Assembly (NCBI GenBank): GCA_934772445.1
Contig: CAKVMJ010000018.1
Coordinates: 1-31,308 of the forward strand
Direction: 5' to 3'
Source: an uncultured Clostridia bacterium
GTDB lineage: Bacteria; Bacillota; Clostridia; Christensenellales; UBA1242
DNA: 31,308 nt
The position numbers were made by a program, and so were the translations under genes. Below the pieces are notes generated by a model. That model was not told the origin of the DNA. It did not search any database and was given only the letters and a program-made list of their open reading frames with translations. This document shows positions 16,716 to 25,917 of this stretch, in pieces (the first letter of the stretch is position 1; each line of letters begins with the position of its first letter).

Positions 16716-18047
16716 TTAATCCCTTATTAAACCATAAATTCTATTATTTACTGCTTTCATAATTTTGATTTTATGAAAACTATCGGTATTATAATATTCA
16801 GAATATGGAACAGTTACTGTTTTGTTATTATCTAATTTGAAATAACTTTCATTCTTTTCAGCATCGGAATAATCAAAAACAGCATCAAGTTTTTGTCTTA
16901 CCATTTTTCTTAAATCTTGTCTGATAATAGATCTTTCCAAAGCTAATAAATCATTAACTCTTTGTCTTTTTACCAATTCTGGAATTTGACCATCCATTTT
17001 TTCTGCTGGAGTTCCTGTTCTCTTTGAATATTTGAATGCAAAAATACCATCAAACCTAACTTCTTTTACTAAATTATATGTATCCATATATTCTTCATCA
17101 GTTTCTGTTGGGAAACCTACAATTATATCTGTTGTAATAGTACAGTTAGGAATTCTTTTTCTAATTTTATCTATTATTTCAAGATATTTCTCTCTTGTAT
17201 ATTTTCTGTTCATTAATTTTAAAATTCTATTATTACCACTTTGAACAGGCAAATGAATAACTTTACAAATTTTATCATTTGTTGCAACTTCTTCAATAAC
17301 ATCATCGGTTAAATCTTTTGGATGATTTGTCATAAATCTAATTTTGAAGTCACCTTCAATTTCTGAAACCTTTTTTAAAAGTGTTGCGAAATTTACATCT
17401 GGATCATCAATATCATTTCCATAACTATTAACATTTTGACCTAATAAAGTTATATATCTATATCCACCTTCAGCTAAACATCTAACTTCATCAACAATAT
17501 CTTGAACACTTCTACTTCTTTCCCTACCCCTAACATAAGGAACAATACAATAAGTGCAATAGTTATCACAACCATAACTTATATTAACCCACGCATTTGT
17601 ACCTTGACTCCTCAAAGGTGTAACCTTCTTATGAAGTCTTAAATCTTCTGGCCAAACATCATAAGTTGGAATACCATCTTCCAAGAATCTCATAAGATAA
17701 TCGCCAAAGTAACTTAAATTATATGTTCCGATAGCAATATCAACAAATGGAAATTTAATTTCAATATCATCTATCTTTCCATCTGCTTGAGCTAAACAAC
17801 CAGTAACACAAATAATTAGCTTTGGATTCTTCTTTTTTAGTTTTTTCAAAGCTCCTATATGAGAAAAAATCTTTTGTTCCGCACCATCACGAATACAACA
17901 GGTATTAAAAACTATAATATCTGCATCTTCCTCACTCTCTGCTTCTTTACAGAAATTCATTTCTTTTAAGATTCCTGCAATTTTTTCACTCTCATGAATA
18001 TTCATTTGACAACCATATGTTTTGATTAAATACTTCCTTGTATGCAT
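16716..18047 (-). CDS. miaB: tRNA-2-methylthio-N6-dimethylallyladenosine synthase
   Basis: Radical-SAM methylthiotransferase that adds the methylthio group to i6A37 of tRNA. About 443 residues. N-terminal UPF0004 domain with TYGCQMNIHESEKI, VFNTCCIRDGAEQK and TGCLAQADG holding the three Cys of the auxiliary cluster. Radical-SAM cluster CDNYCTYCIVPYVRGRERSR (about 155-175). C-terminal TRAM domain. The start at 18047 has GAGG upstream. First gene of the four-gene operon; its product works on the tRNA made by MiaA, encoded at the other end of the same operon. Confidence 0.97.
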   Translation of the reverse strand: MHTRKYLIKTYGCQMNIHESEKIAGILKEMNFCKEAESEEDADIIVFNTCCIRDGAEQKIFSHIGALKKLKKKNPKLIICVTGCLAQADGKIDDIEIKFPFVDIAIGTYNLSYFGDYLMRFLEDGIPTYDVWPEDLRLHKKVTPLRSQGTNAWVNISYGCDNYCTYCIVPYVRGRERSRSVQDIVDEVRCLAEGGYRYITLLGQNVNSYGNDIDDPDVNFATLLKKVSEIEGDFKIRFMTNHPKDLTDDVIEEVATNDKICKVIHLPVQSGNNRILKLMNRKYTREKYLEIIDKIRKRIPNCTITTDIIVGFPTETDEEYMDTYNLVKEVRFDGIFAFKYSKRTGTPAEKMDGQIPELVKRQRVNDLLALERSIIRQDLRKMVRQKLDAVFDYSDAEKNESYFKLDNNKTVTVPYSEYYNTDSFHKIKIMKAVNNRIYGLIRD

Positions 18048-18083
18048 CTCATACCTCTTCCTTTTTATGTCATAAATCTCTAT

Positions 18084-18112
18084 ATTATACTAAATTTTTA
18101 ACATAATTTCAA
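18084..18112 (-). promoter_or_regulatory. promoter of the miaB-mutS-mutL-miaA operon
   Basis: On the minus strand TTGAAA (18107-18112), a 17-base spacer and a perfect TATAAT (18084-18089). No LexA box overlaps it, so the repair operon is not visibly under SOS control. Confidence 0.85.
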
Positions 18113-18131
18113 GGTTTTATAGGCATAATAA

Positions 18132-18140
18132 TGATATAAA
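18132..18140 (+). promoter_or_regulatory. extended -10 element upstream of the PBP gene
   Basis: TGATATAAA: an extended -10 (TGn + TATAAA) about 21 bases before the ATG. The -35 region is poor. A weak GGTG (18153-18156) is the only ribosome-binding signal. Confidence 0.4.
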
Positions 18141-18161
18141 TTTGATTATTTCGGTGTTTAG

Positions 18162-20462
18162 ATGAAAAAAACTTTAAAAATTATAGCTTACATACTATTG
18201 TTTTGTATTTTAATAATCTCAATCTTAGCGTTATTATTTTTTTCTGATATCTATAAAAATAGAGAGGAGATTGCTTTTAATATTTCAAAAATAACAAATC
18301 CAATAAACACAATAAATTTTAATCTGTATGATAATGATAACAATTTGATTGAAATAGATAATACTTCTTATGTGAAATTAGATGAAATTAATCCATTAAC
18401 CCTACAAGCATTTATTTCAATTGAGGATAAAAATTTCTACAAACATAATGGTATAAATTTAAAAAGAATGATAAAAGCAACAATAAACAATTTAGTTTCT
18501 CATTCTTTTAAGGAAGGTGCTTCTACAATTAGTCAACAATTAATAAAAAATACTCACCTTTCTAGCGAAAAAACATTAAAAAGAAAAATAAAAGAAATCA
18601 TAATTACTCAGAAAATGGAAAAACAATTAACAAAAGATGAAATTTTAGAATACTACTTAAATTTGATTTATTTTGGTAATAACTCTTATGGAATAAAAGA
18701 AGCATCAAATAATTATTTTAATAAAGAGCCTAAAGATTTAACTTTAGCAGAAAGCGCAATGCTTGCAGGTATCATAAAAGCCCCTTCTAAATATTCACCA
18801 TACAAAAATTATAATTTATGTTTAGATAGAAGAAATCTGGTATTAAAAGAAATGTTAAAAGACAATAGAATATCCAAAGAAGATTATGATGAAGCTATTA
18901 GTTTGTCAATTGAATTAAATATAAGTAAAGAAGAAGTTAAAAATAACAAAAACACAAATCTATATGAAAAACTTGCATTAGAAGAAGCTAAAAATCTACT
19001 AAATTTAGATTACAACGAGTTACAAAAGTTTAAAATTTATACTTATAAAAACACACAAGAAAACAATGAGTTGCAAAAACTTATCAATGATGATAGTTAT
19101 TACCAGAAAAACAATTATGGCAAAATACCTAGCGGTATGGCAATTATTTTAAACAATGAAACTGGTGGTGTGGAAGCATTCTGCGGAAGAAGTGATTTTG
19201 AACTTAGCAATATAAAAAGACAACCCGGAAGTGCTATAAAACCAATTTTGGTATATGCTCCAGCGTTAGATGAAGGTTTAATATCACCTGCTACAAAAAT
19301 ATTAGATAAGGAAATTAATATAAATGGCTACAAACCAAATAATGTTGGTGGCTTTCATGGTTATGTAAGTATTCGTGAAGCAGTTAGTAAAAGCTTAAAT
19401 ATTCCAGCTATTAAGGTTGCGGAAAAAGTTGGATTAGATAATTGTAAAACATTTGCAGAAAAAGCCGGAATACAATTCTCTAACATTGATAACAATTATG
19501 CTATAACACTTGGCGGTTTTACAGATGGTATAACACTACAACAATTAACAAATTCATATCTACCCTATACAAATGATGGCAACTTTATCAAATCAACATT
19601 TATAAAAGAAATACGAAATGCTGATGGTTTAGTTGTTTATAAACACAACAAAAGTTATGAAAAAGTTATGAATGATGATACTGCTTATCTTATGACAGAC
19701 TTATTAATTAGTGGCGTAAAAGATGGAACAAGTAAAAAATTATCAAATCTACCTTTTGAAATTGCTGGAAAAACTGGAACTGTGGCTGTTGATGGTACTA
19801 ATTATAATAGTGATGCAATAAGCATTGCATATACATCGAATAAAACAATGGGTGTATGGCTCGGAAATTATACAATGAAAAACGAAGATAGATTGGAAAG
19901 TACAAACAACGGCGGAACATTTGCGACAGCTTTAATAAGAGATACTTTTAAAGAATTATATAAGGATAGCCCTCCTAGAGATTTTAAAGTACCTAATTCT
20001 GTTAAAGAAGTTGAGATTGATACAAAATCTTACGAAAACAATAAGATTGAATTAGCATCATCTAAAACGCCAGAAAGATATATTCAAAAAGAATTATTTT
20101 CAAAAAGGTTTTTACCTACAGAAATTAGCAAAAACTTTAACGATTATAAAATTAAAAACTTTTCTGCAAGTATCGAAAATAATCAATTAATCATTGATTT
20201 CGATGCAGATGATTTTGTAGATTATAAAATATGTGTTTATTCAGAAGGAGAAGAGCAATCATTAGATGAAATTATAAATTCTAATGGAAACATTAAGAAA
20301 AAATATAATGCAATTAATTTTAATGATCAAATAAATGTTTATATAAAATATTCAATATGTGGCAATAAAAAGGAGTTTATTAGCAATAAAATTAAATTAT
20401 ACAACAATAAAGAAGATTACTATAAAATTAAATCTAACCAATCAAGTTTTCTATGGAATTAA
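18162..20462 (+). CDS. class A penicillin-binding protein (bifunctional glycosyltransferase/transpeptidase)
   Basis: Polymerises and crosslinks peptidoglycan outside the membrane. About 766 residues. Membrane anchor at about 5-27. GT51 glycosyltransferase domain at about 60-240: catalytic Glu in ISIEDKNFYKHNG, then GASTISQQLIKN, KRKIKEIIITQKMEKQLTKDEI-type motif and YFGNNSYGIKEAS. Transpeptidase domain at about 320-610: nucleophile Ser in PGSAIKP (SxxK), SLN in SKSLNIP (SxN) and KTGT. All catalytic motifs are intact. An uncharacterised ~130-residue C-terminal region follows. Related to PBP1a/PbpF; exact paralogue not resolved. Faces thyX across a shared terminator. Confidence 0.94.
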   Translation: MKKTLKIIAYILLFCILIISILALLFFSDIYKNREEIAFNISKITNPINTINFNLYDNDNNLIEIDNTSYVKLDEINPLTLQAFISIEDKNFYKHNGINLKRMIKATINNLVSHSFKEGASTISQQLIKNTHLSSEKTLKRKIKEIIITQKMEKQLTKDEILEYYLNLIYFGNNSYGIKEASNNYFNKEPKDLTLAESAMLAGIIKAPSKYSPYKNYNLCLDRRNLVLKEMLKDNRISKEDYDEAISLSIELNISKEEVKNNKNTNLYEKLALEEAKNLLNLDYNELQKFKIYTYKNTQENNELQKLINDDSYYQKNNYGKIPSGMAIILNNETGGVEAFCGRSDFELSNIKRQPGSAIKPILVYAPALDEGLISPATKILDKEININGYKPNNVGGFHGYVSIREAVSKSLNIPAIKVAEKVGLDNCKTFAEKAGIQFSNIDNNYAITLGGFTDGITLQQLTNSYLPYTNDGNFIKSTFIKEIRNADGLVVYKHNKSYEKVMNDDTAYLMTDLLISGVKDGTSKKLSNLPFEIAGKTGTVAVDGTNYNSDAISIAYTSNKTMGVWLGNYTMKNEDRLESTNNGGTFATALIRDTFKELYKDSPPRDFKVPNSVKEVEIDTKSYENNKIELASSKTPERYIQKELFSKRFLPTEISKNFNDYKIKNFSASIENNQLIIDFDADDFVDYKICVYSEGEEQSLDEIINSNGNIKKKYNAINFNDQINVYIKYSICGNKKEFISNKIKLYNNKEDYYKIKSNQSSFLWN

Positions 20463-20468
20463 AAGCAA

Positions 20469-20497
20469 AAAGGCAACTACTATAAGCAGTTGTCTTT
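20469..20497. terminator. bidirectional terminator between the PBP gene and thyX
   Basis: AAAGGCAACTACT and AGCAGTTGTCTTT pair around ATA with one mismatch and one G-U pair, with a T run on each side. It lies 6 bases beyond the PBP stop and 5 beyond the thyX stop. Confidence 0.82.
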
Positions 20498-20502
20498 TAT
20501 CT

Positions 20503-21666
20503 TTATATTAATCTATCACATTTTATTCCTTGAGGAAATCCACAAGGAGAAGAACATTTGAAGTTTGGAAATTGACATCTTGAAGTTTTATTATATTTTA
20601 AAATTTCATTATATAATTTAACATCATTCTTTTTTAAGAACTTTGCATACTTTTGCATTGTTTTATAAGTTTGTTCGTGAATTTCCAATTGAGCAAATGA
20701 ACATAATCTTTCTTTTGATTTTAAAATAAAATTATCAAAAGTTCCTTTCTCTATTACTTTATAAAGTTGAGCTTGAGGAAAATTATTCTTTAAAGATAAA
20801 ATATCAGCTTTCCATTCTTCAACCAATTTTTCATCTTTTCTAATAATTTTTGGTATATAAATCTCAAAATTAGATAATTCTACAATGCTCATATTTAAAG
20901 TTCTATGTCTTTGAGCTTGAGCAAGTTGCGAAAGAGTTGCTTTATATGATGTTACATAAACTTCCCCGAAATAATCTTTCACATTCTTTCTCTTTGCAAA
21001 TAAAGAAATTGTTCTTTGTTTGTTATTATCCACCAAAACATCATCAATATAACCGAGTTTATCTAGTTCATTGCAAAACTCAATTAATTCTTTTGCTATT
21101 CTTTGCTTTAATGGTGATTTATGTTTTTCATTTATAAAATCTTTAAAGAAACCATATAAGTAGTTTAATTGTCTATAAGAAATAGTATAAACCATTGAAA
21201 CTGGCGTAAAAATAGATGTGATATATCTTGCGTTCTCTTGAGCTAATTTTAATATTCTATTATCAGTAAAAAAACTTGTTTTTCCGTAAGTTTTTTCTAT
21301 CTGTTCCTTAAAAATATTAAGCCATTTATCGTAGATTTTCTTTTCATCTTCTGGCAATTCCATTTTTGTATATCTTCCAGACTTTTCGCTGGTTGTATAC
21401 ATTTTTTCATTATTAATAATCATTGCTAATATTTTTGGAATATTTTCTAAATATAAAGAAATATAGCAATGGTCAAAAACACTATGATGACCATTATTCT
21501 TTGTCATCATCATTCTTTTTATGGTTTTTTCCTCATTTTCATTTGACAATGTTTTAAAATCGTTTGGCATATAGCAAACGCCAGCACAAAGACCACTAAA
21601 ATAATCAAAATCGGCTTTTTTTGCTACATAATCTTTATGCGTTGATGCGATTAATGAAATATTCAT
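20503..21666 (-). CDS. thyX: flavin-dependent thymidylate synthase, double-length form
   Basis: Makes dTMP from dUMP using FAD and methylenetetrahydrofolate. At 387 residues it is far longer than classic ThyX (about 220-250). Two ThyX-like copies are visible. Copy 1 (about 57-170) has the HSVFDH segment, then TSEKSGRYTKM, resembling the second half of the RHRxxSxNExSxR signature, and the ENARYITSIFTPVSMVYTIS strand. Copy 2 (about 235-345) has AQAQRHRTLNMSIVELS, the RHR half of the signature, and an ERLCSFAQLEIHEQT helix. It ends with a four-Cys tail (Cys 364, 371, 375 and 383). It begins 10 bases after the recA stop, with AAGGAT before its ATG, so it should be in the recA transcript. Confidence 0.85.
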   Translation of the reverse strand: MNISLIASTHKDYVAKKADFDYFSGLCAGVCYMPNDFKTLSNENEEKTIKRMMMTKNNGHHSVFDHCYISLYLENIPKILAMIINNEKMYTTSEKSGRYTKMELPEDEKKIYDKWLNIFKEQIEKTYGKTSFFTDNRILKLAQENARYITSIFTPVSMVYTISYRQLNYLYGFFKDFINEKHKSPLKQRIAKELIEFCNELDKLGYIDDVLVDNNKQRTISLFAKRKNVKDYFGEVYVTSYKATLSQLAQAQRHRTLNMSIVELSNFEIYIPKIIRKDEKLVEEWKADILSLKNNFPQAQLYKVIEKGTFDNFILKSKERLCSFAQLEIHEQTYKTMQKYAKFLKKNDVKLYNEILKYNKTSRCQFPNFKCSSPCGFPQGIKCDRLI

Positions 21667-21676
21667 ATTTTATCCT

Positions 21677-22669
21677 TTATAGGTTATTTGAAATTGCTTC
21701 TCTTACCTTATTTTGTATTTCTTCGTAAATTTCCGGATTATCTTTTAAATAGGCCTTAACATTATCTCTACCTTGTCCTATCTTAGTATCGTTATAACTA
21801 TACCAAGAACCACTCTTTTGGATTATATCGGCGTTTACAGCAACATCAACAATACAACCAATTTTATCAATACCTTGACCATAGATTATATCAAACTCTG
21901 CAGTTTTAAATGGAGGAGCCATTTTATTTTTAACTACTTTAATTTTTGTGTGATTTCCTACCATCTCACTACCATCTTTTAATACATCAACTTTTCTTAC
22001 ATCTAGTCTAATACTAGAATAGAATTTTAAAGCCTTACCACCTGTGGTTGTTTCTGGACTACCATAAATAACACCAATTTTATCTCTTAATTGGTTAATA
22101 AAAATTACAACAGTTTTACTTTTATTTGTAATTGCTGTTAATTTTCTTAAAGCTTGGCTCATTAATCTAGCTTGAGTACCGATAAAGTTATCGCCCATCT
22201 CACCATCAATTTCGGCTTTTGGAGTTAAAGCTGCAACAGAGTCTATAACAACAATATCAATAGCACCACTTCTAACTAAAGATTCGCAAATATCTAATGC
22301 CTGTTCACCAGTATCTGGTTGGCTAATATATAATTCTGAAATATTAACGCCTAATTTTTCAGCATAGTTAGGGTCTAGAGCGTGTTCAGCATCAATAAAT
22401 GCAGCAGTACCGCCTAATTTTTGAGCTTCGGCTAGAATATGCAACGCAACAGTTGTTTTACCAGAACTTTCTGGTCCATATATTTCAACAATTCTTCCTC
22501 TTGGTACACCACCTATTCCTAAAGCAACATCTAATGTTAAGCAACCAGTTGGGATAACATCAATTTGTTGGTCAACTCCTTCACTAAGTTTCATAATAGA
22601 GCCTTTACCAAATTGTTTTTCAATTTGTAAAATCGCTTGCTCTAAAGCTTTCTTTTTTGCATCATCCAT
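21677..22669 (-). CDS. recA: recombinase RecA
   Basis: Strand exchange and co-protease for LexA. About 330 residues from the ATG at 22669, which has GGAAG in front; an upstream start in the leader would add nine non-homologous residues and lie in the LexA box region, so I reject it. Family start MDDAKKKALEQAI; Walker A YGPESSGKTTVAL (about 64-76), Walker B IVVIDSVAAL, loop L1 GEMGDNFIGTQARLMSQALRK, and loop L2 FINQLRDKIGVIYGSPETTTGGKALKFY. SOS-controlled by the box at 22690-22703. Confidence 0.98.
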   Translation of the reverse strand: MDDAKKKALEQAILQIEKQFGKGSIMKLSEGVDQQIDVIPTGCLTLDVALGIGGVPRGRIVEIYGPESSGKTTVALHILAEAQKLGGTAAFIDAEHALDPNYAEKLGVNISELYISQPDTGEQALDICESLVRSGAIDIVVIDSVAALTPKAEIDGEMGDNFIGTQARLMSQALRKLTAITNKSKTVVIFINQLRDKIGVIYGSPETTTGGKALKFYSSIRLDVRKVDVLKDGSEMVGNHTKIKVVKNKMAPPFKTAEFDIIYGQGIDKIGCIVDVAVNADIIQKSGSWYSYNDTKIGQGRDNVKAYLKDNPEIYEEIQNKVREAISNNL

Positions 22670-22689
22670 AAAATATCTTCCTTTTAATT

Positions 22690-22703
22690 GAAACATTTGT
22701 TCG
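22690..22703. promoter_or_regulatory. LexA box of recA
   Basis: On the minus strand CGAACAAATGTTTC, 12 of 14 matches to CGAACRNRYGTTCG and nearly identical to the lexA box. It lies just downstream of the -10 and would overlap the transcription start. Confidence 0.9.
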
Positions 22704-22709
22704 TATTCT

Positions 22710-22715
22710 ATTATA
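22710..22715 (-). promoter_or_regulatory. -10 box of the internal recA promoter
   Basis: On the minus strand a perfect TATAAT preceded by CTG (near-extended -10), immediately before the LexA box. It overlaps the cinA stop codon. The -35 region (TTTGTT, 17 bases away) is weak. Confidence 0.7.
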
Positions 22716-23952
22716 CAGTAGTTTGGCTAAAAAACAAACCATTTTGCTTAATTTTTTTAATTAAATAAAACATAGCACTTTTAGAGATATTATCAATAAT
22801 AGCTGAATATTCACCAGAATATGTATTCTTATAAACATGAATACCATCAATATCGCCAACAGCTATATAACAAACTAATTGGTTTGCACTAGTATATTCT
22901 CCAATCCATTCCCCACAGGTAACTACAACAACATCATTTTCGGAACCATTTAAAAGATTAGTTGCCATTTCATACGCAGTATCAACAGATACAAATCCGC
23001 TTTTATTGATTATTGCTTTATTAATTCCAAGATTTTTTATAGCACTCTCAACGTTTGTTAAAACAATGCCTTTTGATAGAATTTGGTCTGCATCTTTAGT
23101 AGATGTTAAAAAATTATTAATAATATTTCCATTTGTAATTGATTCAGATATTGCTAATCTTTTATTAGAAAGTTTTAATAGATCAAAAGCATTTTTATAA
23201 ATGCTTATATCTTCATTGGCATATATATATTTTTTTAATTTATCATAAATTCTTGCCACAAAAGCTTGCAATATATTTCTATCTAAATTCTTATTATATC
23301 TAATCGAGATTTCAACCTCTAAATTCTTTGGATATGTTGAAACAAATATCTTATATTTATTGTTAAACAAATCTTGCAATAAATAAATAATATCTTTCTC
23401 AGCAATACCAAATGTTTTAATGGTTGTTGTTTGATAAACCGCCCTAACTTCTTTTACAAAATAAGAAAGCAGAGTACTCTCATAAACTTCTTTAACAAAA
23501 TCAAGATTATTTGGTAAAAAACAGAAAGTTTTATTAGCCGTAAACATAAATCCAATATCAGCTGTTGTTTTTGATTTTAAAATTTCAGCCCCAACAGGTA
23601 AGTAATAATCGTTTTGTGCTTCAATTGGCGGTGTTAAATTATGGCTTGTATAGAAATTATTTATAATTGCCACAGCATCTTGATTTTGAGTAAAAGTAGC
23701 ACCAAAAAACCTTGCCAAGATATTTTTTATATTATAATTCTTAACACTAGATTTATCTCCTATTATAAATATAAAATTATCTTGAACAAAGTTTAAAGCA
23801 TCTTTAATTTGTTCCGGACTAGAGTGAGTGATAATCTTTTTATTAAAGGTTACACCAGAATCAAGCAACTTTTTTGAAAGATATTCACCCACTATATCAT
23901 TTTCTTTTCCGAGTAATATATTTGTATTTATGCTAATACAAGATACTTTCAT
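22711..23952 (-). CDS. cinA: CinA-like protein with eroded active sites
   Basis: Occupies the cinA place between pgsA and recA and has the CinA domain order, about 413 residues. The N-terminal MoCF/COG1058-type domain (about 1-160) lacks the GGLGPTxDD loop: the corresponding part reads IIGDKSSVKNYN. The C-terminal COG2082 NMN-deamidase-type domain (about 260-400) has ISESITNG for the usual ESCTGG and VVTCGEWIGEY for VTGIAGPGG. Typical CinA acts on ADP-ribose and nicotinamide mononucleotide; with both signature loops lost I doubt it is enzymatically active. Position is the main reason for the name. Starts with GGAAG upstream; pgsA ends 11 bases before. Confidence 0.75.
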   Translation of the reverse strand: MKVSCISINTNILLGKENDIVGEYLSKKLLDSGVTFNKKIITHSSPEQIKDALNFVQDNFIFIIGDKSSVKNYNIKNILARFFGATFTQNQDAVAIINNFYTSHNLTPPIEAQNDYYLPVGAEILKSKTTADIGFMFTANKTFCFLPNNLDFVKEVYESTLLSYFVKEVRAVYQTTTIKTFGIAEKDIIYLLQDLFNNKYKIFVSTYPKNLEVEISIRYNKNLDRNILQAFVARIYDKLKKYIYANEDISIYKNAFDLLKLSNKRLAISESITNGNIINNFLTSTKDADQILSKGIVLTNVESAIKNLGINKAIINKSGFVSVDTAYEMATNLLNGSENDVVVVTCGEWIGEYTSANQLVCYIAVGDIDGIHVYKNTYSGEYSAIIDNISKSAMFYLIKKIKQNGLFFSQTTV

Positions 23953-23963
23953 TTTCTTCCTTT

Positions 23964-24617
23964 TTATTCATTCTTAAAATTAATACATTGTTCTTGTTCA
24001 TTATCCACTGCTTCAATATGCGGAACATCATTTTTGAATACTTTTGCATTATTCATAAGGTAAACAATTTCAGATAATACAATTAAGCAACAAGTAAGAG
24101 TGGCAAAGCCATAGATAACATATCTAGCAATTTCAATAAAATCGCTTGTTAATCCACCTAATTCAAATAAGAATGCTAAAAACATTCCTGCATTTAAGGT
24201 GAAATATAAGAAATTAGCCTTAATTTTAGCAACTTTATCTGCTTGAATTATAACACCTTTCAATTGACCTAACTGTCTTAAACCAGTTACAACATAATCT
24301 CTTTGAATCATAATAAACATAAAGATTATACCAATAATTGTTGGGAATATTGGATTTTCGCCTGTGATTAATAATACTAATCCTGTTGTAGCTAAAAGTT
24401 TATCCGCAATTGGGTCTAAGAACTTTCCAAAATCTGTAACTAAATCATATTTTCTTGCGATATAACCATCTAACATATCAGTTAAACAAGCAATCAAGAA
24501 TAATGCAAATGCAACAAATTTAGACCAAGGACCGATAAATTCAGCTAAATAGAAAAATATAATTAGGGGCAATAAACAAATTCTAACTATAGTTATTTTG
24601 TTTGGTAAATTTTTCAT
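23964..24617 (-). CDS. pgsA: CDP-diacylglycerol-glycerol-3-phosphate 3-phosphatidyltransferase
   Basis: Makes phosphatidylglycerol phosphate, the first committed step to phosphatidylglycerol, in the membrane. About 217 residues, with four or so transmembrane helices. The CDP-alcohol phosphotransferase motif D(x2)DG(x2)AR(x8)G(x3)D(x3)D is complete: DMLDGYIARKYDLVTDFGKF and LDPIADK. Its ATG overlaps the TGA stop of rimO (ATGA), indicating translational coupling and showing that UGA is a stop in this organism. Confidence 0.95.
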   Translation of the reverse strand: MKNLPNKITIVRICLLPLIIFFYLAEFIGPWSKFVAFALFLIACLTDMLDGYIARKYDLVTDFGKFLDPIADKLLATTGLVLLITGENPIFPTIIGIIFMFIMIQRDYVVTGLRQLGQLKGVIIQADKVAKIKANFLYFTLNAGMFLAFLFELGGLTSDFIEIARYVIYGFATLTCCLIVLSEIVYLMNNAKVFKNDVPHIEAVDNEQEQCINFKNE

Positions 24618-25915
24618 ATAAATTCTCCTTCTAAATCATAATCTATATAATTAACTACTTTTACCTTGTAGTAATTACCAGTTTTAGTTTTTTCAGTTGC
24701 TGGAACTATAATAACTGAGTCTATAAATGGAGCAAGGTATTCACTTCTGCATATCGCAACACCATCAATAATCTCATCAACAACAACTTCAAATTCCTTA
24801 CCAACTAATTTTTTATTATTGCTTATTGCAACTTTATATTGTACTTCTCCCAATTCTTGAACTCTTTGCTCTTTTATTTCTTCTGGAATTTGGTTATCAA
24901 AATTATATGCTCTTGTACCTTCCTCCCTGCTATAAGCAAAGAAACCAACATTGTTTAATTTTTCCTTTTTTAGGAAGTTTTTAAGAAGTTCAAAATCCCC
25001 TTCAGTTTCATTTGGAAAACCTAAAATAAAGGTTGTTCTAATTGCAATATTTGGAACTCTTTCTCTAAGTTTTTTTATTAAAGCAATTATTTTTTCATAA
25101 GAATTTTTTCTATTCATTGCTTTCAATATATTATCAGATATATGTTGTAGCGGAATATCAACATACTTACAAATTTTAGGATTATTTGCTATTTCATCTA
25201 TTAATTCATCTGTCATACTCTCTGGGTAACAATATAAAAGCCTAATCCACTTAATTTTTTCAATTTTAGATAACTCTTTTAATAAAGTTATTAAAGTTGT
25301 GCCATCTTTAAAATCTGAACCATATCTAGTTACATCTTGAGCCACAATAATAAGCTCAGTAACGCCAGAGTTTGCTAAGTTGTTAGCTTCTTCAATAAGT
25401 CCTTGCAATGGCTCACTTTTATATCTGCCACGAATATATGGTATTTTGCAATAAGAACAGAAATTATCACAACCATCACTAATTTTCAAATATGCAAATT
25501 GTGGAGTGGTTAGTAATCTTGATTTATCATTTTCATTGCAAACCAATTTTTCATTATATAATTTTGCAATCACTGATGCTATTTGAAAGTTATCTTTAAT
25601 AGATACAAATGCATCAACATTAGGAAATATCTCTTTTAAATTTTGTTTTCCCAATTCGTTGTAACAGCCTGTTACAATTAATTTTTCAATTTTGCCTTGT
25701 TTTTTTAACTCTGAATATTCATTAATAGCATCTTCACTTTCATCTCTAGCTGACTTAATAAAAGCACAAGTGTTTATAATGATAACATCGCAATCATCTG
25801 GGTTGTTTGATATTATAAAGTTATTATTTGAAATAGAGCCAATCATTCTTTCTAAATCAACTCTATTTTTATCACAACCCAAACCAACAAAGCCTATTTT
25901 TTTCATAAGTTTCAT
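24614..25915 (-). CDS. rimO: ribosomal protein S12 methylthiotransferase
   Basis: Radical-SAM enzyme that methylthiolates Asp of ribosomal protein S12. About 433 residues. N-terminal UPF0004 domain (VGLGCDKNRVDLE, NTCAFIKSAR, TGCYNELGK), radical-SAM Cys triad CDNFCSYCKIPYIRGRYKS at about 153-170, and a C-terminal TRAM domain. Homologous to MiaB; the GCDKNRVDLE start and the family length fit RimO. The ATG at 25915 lies just 3 bases after the ftsK stop; a second in-frame ATG three codons later is possible. Confidence 0.95.
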   Translation of the reverse strand: MKLMKKIGFVGLGCDKNRVDLERMIGSISNNNFIISNNPDDCDVIIINTCAFIKSARDESEDAINEYSELKKQGKIEKLIVTGCYNELGKQNLKEIFPNVDAFVSIKDNFQIASVIAKLYNEKLVCNENDKSRLLTTPQFAYLKISDGCDNFCSYCKIPYIRGRYKSEPLQGLIEEANNLANSGVTELIIVAQDVTRYGSDFKDGTTLITLLKELSKIEKIKWIRLLYCYPESMTDELIDEIANNPKICKYVDIPLQHISDNILKAMNRKNSYEKIIALIKKLRERVPNIAIRTTFILGFPNETEGDFELLKNFLKKEKLNNVGFFAYSREEGTRAYNFDNQIPEEIKEQRVQELGEVQYKVAISNNKKLVGKEFEVVVDEIIDGVAICRSEYLAPFIDSVIIVPATEKTKTGNYYKVKVVNYIDYDLEGEFI

Positions 25916-25917
25916 TT

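Noticed and set aside
22670..22696. Upstream start adding nine residues to RecA
   Set aside because: It overlaps the LexA box region and adds non-homologous residues; ATG 22669 has GGAAG ahead of it.
24614..24617. Possible Mycoplasma-like code with UGA as Trp, given the very low GC
   Set aside because: rimO ends at TGA within an ATGA overlap with pgsA, and Trp residues are encoded by TGG.
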